Below are positions 60,959-64,000 of a DNA stretch of 64,000 nucleotides, piece after piece (within the stretch, counting starts at the first letter, position 1; every line of letters begins with the position of its first letter). Made by a program: the position numbers and the translations under genes. The notes beneath the pieces were generated by a model. The model had not been told where the DNA came from. It searched no databases and saw nothing but the letters and a program-made list of their open reading frames with translations. This DNA is from Harmonia axyridis (taxonomy: Eukaryota; Arthropoda; Insecta; Coleoptera; Coccinellidae). The stretch spans positions 39,656,501 to 39,720,500 of the forward strand of contig NC_059501.1 of NCBI RefSeq assembly GCF_914767665.1, read 5' to 3'.

Positions 60959-60976
60959 TGGTGACCCCGACGTGAT
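60959..60976 (+). other. primer binding site matching tRNA-Trp
   Basis: TGGTGACCCCGACGTGAT begins one base after the LTR and is complementary to the 3' end of insect tRNA-Trp (…CGGGGTCA plus CCA), 18 of 18 as I recall it. tRNA-Trp priming is known for CsRn1-clade Ty3/gypsy elements, which suggests the family that mobilises it. Confidence 0.8.
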
Positions 60977-61169
60977 GACGGAAAGCTGCGGCGTTGGAGC
61001 GCAGAGGCGACTCACTGCCCCGCTCAACGTTACGGCTGCTGGGGTGTCCATCGGAGACTGGAGCCGATGGCACGCCGGGCCTCGTGTTTTCGTCATCACA
61101 GCACGCAAGCGCTCTCTCCCCCCTGGGACCACCTGCGTGCCTCCTCCTCAGGAGGGTCTTGGTTACTGG

Positions 61170-61179
61170 TGAGGGGGTG
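61170..61179 (+). other. short polypurine tract
   Basis: tgagggggtg just before the 3' LTR; a short, slightly interrupted purine run in the expected place. Confidence 0.5.
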
Positions 61180-61428
61180 TGTAGTGACTCGGTTTGCTCA
61201 GAGATGGCGCCATGGTCGTAATGCGCCACACAACATCGGCCCCGGCGTATTTAAAGGGGTCGACGCAAAGCAACCGATTCACTTCTCACCCGATGGGGTG
61301 GGAAGGTGTGTCTTAGGCAGAGATCGCTGGATAGCCTAACCGATGAGTCCACCAGCGATCTCGGGACGAAACACAATACCCCCGGGAGAGGGCGCAACTA
61401 AATATTAGCTCGAGAAAGACTCGCTAAA
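61180..61428 (+). repeat. 3' LTR of the retrozyme-like element
   Basis: Identical to the 5' LTR, followed by AGAT. Confidence 0.92.
61308..61374 (+). ncRNA. type III hammerhead motif, 3' LTR
   Basis: The same 67 bases as 60837-60903, shifted by 471; predicted cut after 61312. The two cuts would release a 471-base RNA. Confidence 0.8.
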
Positions 61429-62100
61429 AGATGAATACCATTTTACAATAAAATTTTAAGATGTTTTGATTTTCAATTCAAACGATTCTCAAAGTGAAGA
61501 CGATATGCCTATTGTCGATAATATTAAAAAAATCATTTAATGATGCAATGATACCCATCCCTGATTTTCTGAGATAATTTTATTCCAAAATCGTCCATTA
61601 AATATAATAGTATCAGGTCAGATGACATGATATTACCACTATGTTCACAGTTGAATAAAATTTTAACAAAGGAATGACAATAATCATACCCCTTGAATTA
61701 TGCGTGACAAATTGGTCTGGTATAATCGAGGTTAAATCTGGTCCTACCTGACTCGAACCTAATATTTCTGTGGTTGCTTGATCGTAGATAATCCTTTTTT
61801 TCCTAATAAGCTGCACTTGACGACGTCAGTTTGAGACAATTTATCTCAAATGAACTTCCTACAGAGGTATTATGAGATACGTCAGTATATAATTTTCAGC
61901 GTAACAAGAATTATTACAATATTTTCGGGGATATAAATTAAATTCCTATCTTTACAATGGAGATCATAATTTCTTGTTTCCAAGAACACGATAATTTATG
62001 TTACATAATATTATGAAGGCATGTCCGCAACGAAATTTCAGATATAGTCATGGCTAGCTATAGATACCAAATGCGGCAAATGCAAATATTCGGACCGCAT
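61429..62100. other. no recognised gene
   Basis: AT-rich spacer. Confidence 0.4.
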
Positions 62101-62219
62101 CTCCTACTTATTTGGTATTGATTGATAATCGATAATCGGCACTACCGATTATCAAACTATCAGTCGATAATCGGTTGTACCGATTATCGATCATTAATCA
62201 ATAACCAATAAGTAGGAGG
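62101..62219. repeat. near-perfect hairpin built from cgattatc units
   Basis: Arms of about 55 bp (ctcctacttattggt-like ends) fold on each other. The centre repeats accgattatc / gataatcggt four times, so several alternative foldings exist. MITE-like or cruciform-forming; non-coding. Confidence 0.7.
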
Positions 62220-64000
62220 CAATCTTAACCCTTAACTCGTTTTCGAGGTAATTCGTGGAAGTTGATGAAACATCAAAAAATGAAGGAATTTCGCCGATAT
62301 CAAAAAAAAGATATCGAATATTAAGTGCTAGGGTCGGTACGTTCCCTATCTTCTCACAATCAGCTCGTTCCTAAGGTTACAAACTATGTACATACGTGCG
62401 CAAAAATACAACTGATATTTACAATAACAAAAAAAAAGAATGTGAAGGTATGGGTCTACTTAGATGTAATGGACACGTTATTGTCTTTACGAATCAGGAA
62501 TAAAAAATTAGGTTAGGAATTTTACAAAGTTAGTAACAATATAAAGTTGCGAATGTTACTAATATATCCCTTAAAACTAACTTTTAATTAATCAATATGA
62601 ATAAATTTTTTCTTCAATGTCTAATACGTCCTTGAAAAGCTTTATAAATAAGACTGTTTTTGCTCATAATTTTCGAGACGGTATTCAAAGTAAACTTTGA
62701 CCTACTCTTTGGCTGAAGAAATTGTTATAATCATTTTTCCTTAATCTTCCTATAATAAGTGAATATTTCATAAAAATTTCCATTGAATCATCTTAATCAA
62801 AGGTGAATTTTCTGATATTTCCAATGAATTTTGATCTAGAAGACATTTTTCGAGTTATACTATGTTTTTAGTAGAAAAATTGTGGAACGTTACTAAATAT
62901 CAGGATCTTGAATAACTTTACAACAAAAAATACTTGGACCATAGTCCATACGCAACAGAAAATTCTTGTTGCAAATTGTCTGTAGAATCAAATTGTAAAA
63001 TTTGGCCAGAGATAACTTGGGCACCTTATTTAATAAATTCAGAATAAGAACAATATCAATAACGTATCAATATCAGATTTGAGTCATATTAAAGTAATGC
63101 AGTAAGCAGTGTATTACAAGGTTAGCAAGTTGGGCCTTTCATTCATTTCCTCCATTGGTTTCAAGTAAGGTGCAACATGTGCTGGCAAAATTGCTGCTCC
63201 AGAAAACACTTGAAGTGCAGTATTTTGCCTCTGGCATGATTGCAACAGAAGCAAGAAATATTATTTTTAGTGAGTACATATTAATTTGTAGTTTCCGATT
63301 GGTTCTCCAATTACAAATTTTATTATTCTTACCAAACAAAAAATCTTATCAAACATTTTTAGTTTGTCCAGAGAAATACATTTTATCTTATTTGACAATA
63401 TTAGATTTTTAGACTCTCTTTATTGTTTGTCATGGTAACAGAAACGAGAGAAAAACAAAAATTAAAATTACCTCTGAATAGCCAAAATATTTTCAACTAA
63501 ACCTAGCAACATTGCAGGACTGAAATAATTACTGGGACTCGTAGTTTAAGATTTCGAGTGGTTACCGTTGAGAATCAAACGCCTGACCGCTTGACTAGAG
63601 CTGAAAAATGCAAATGATGCCTTGTAACTGAGCCAAAAGCAAAAATGCACATCAAAGTCAATCTGAAGTAAGATAAAATATACTTCAATTGAGAATAAGA
63701 TAGGGTTCAGTTGTATAACTCCTCTGATAATGTTGCCTCTTACATAGTTCACAGTTTGAAAACGGAAATCTTCATTCAGGAAGGAAGTTACTTCTCAACT
63801 ATTGATTATTGATTAATATGAGTAGCCTGCTAACAATTATATTAATATGAAGTTATTCGGATCTTTTTAACACGTAAAATCAAAATTACTTCATTCAATA
63901 CTCGTGAGCCTAGAGATTTTACCTTTTTGGTGAATCTACTAGCCTGTATATCCACCTTGTCACAAATCTACTTTGTCCGCGAATCTACCTTGCCAACTCA
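62220..64000. other. no recognised gene
   Basis: AT-rich; short ORFs without motifs. The upstream follistatin exon could lie here or beyond. Confidence 0.35.

Larger units (their letters stand above)
60709..61428 (+). mobile_element. LTR retrozyme-like miniature retrotransposon with hammerhead ribozymes in its LTRs
   Basis: A 720-bp element: identical 249-bp direct repeats (60709-60957, 61180-61428), 222 bp between them, and a 4-bp target duplication AGAT (60705-60708, 61429-61432). It has a primer binding site directly after the first LTR, a short purine tract before the second, a TATA box, and no coding capacity. Each LTR contains a type III hammerhead fold. This is the layout of plant retrozymes (non-autonomous LTR elements that move through circular RNA). 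It is much more GC-rich than its surroundings. Identical LTRs indicate a recent insertion. Confidence 0.92.

Noticed and set aside
60927..61339. Several 60-100 codon ORFs in the GC-rich element
   Set aside because: They lie in the LTRs and interior of the retrozyme-like element on both strands and differ only through GC richness.

Overview
The window looks like AT-rich euchromatin from an insect, probably a beetle; the order is a guess. The reasons are spliced genes with GT-AG introns, an insect-type follistatin gene, and a transposon load of BEL/Pao, mariner/Tc1, jockey-like LINEs, hAT and foldback elements. Nothing bacterial is present. Few host exons can be supported: a small secreted-protein gene (90-537, +), a lone signal-peptide exon (2655-2697, -), and four exons of follistatin on the minus strand (35134-8838).

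Follistatin frames the left half. Its N-terminal cysteine-rich (TB) domain exon is at 34946-35134 and its three follistatin/Kazal domain exons are at 14887-15111, 10847-11068 and 8838-9064. All join in phase 1. The first mapped intron is 19.8 kb and is packed with mobile DNA: a LINE split by a TTA-flanked MITE (15565-17186), a BEL/Pao retrotransposon with identical LTRs and a 245-bp internal palindrome (17934-23418), a 5'-truncated LINE with a 2-kb foldback element inside it (24329-27116), an RT pseudogene (28330-29200), and a foldback element holding a hAT derivative (32128-34379). The 5' signal-peptide exon was not found, and the 3' end is uncertain.

The right half (35-64 kb) holds transposon remnants and long stretches with no recognisable gene: a DD41D mariner, foldbacks and MITEs, LINE tails, a transposase broken by a SINE, and a two-exon gene of DUF7869-like type (54865-57313) inside 23-bp terminal inverted repeats.

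The most interesting signal is a pair of unrelated retroelements that carry type III hammerhead ribozyme motifs. One is a 720-bp LTR element (60709-61428) with identical 249-bp LTRs, an AGAT target duplication and a primer binding site matching tRNA-Trp; it carries the ribozyme fold in each LTR. This is the layout of a plant retrozyme, seen here in an animal genome. The other is a tRNA-derived SINE (about 53534-53765) with every core hammerhead residue intact, inserted in a transposase pseudogene. In both ribozymes the loops of stems I and II are perfectly complementary over 9-11 bases. A 27-base piece identical to the SINE ribozyme region also lies inside a Tc1 pseudogene 46 kb away (7768-7794).
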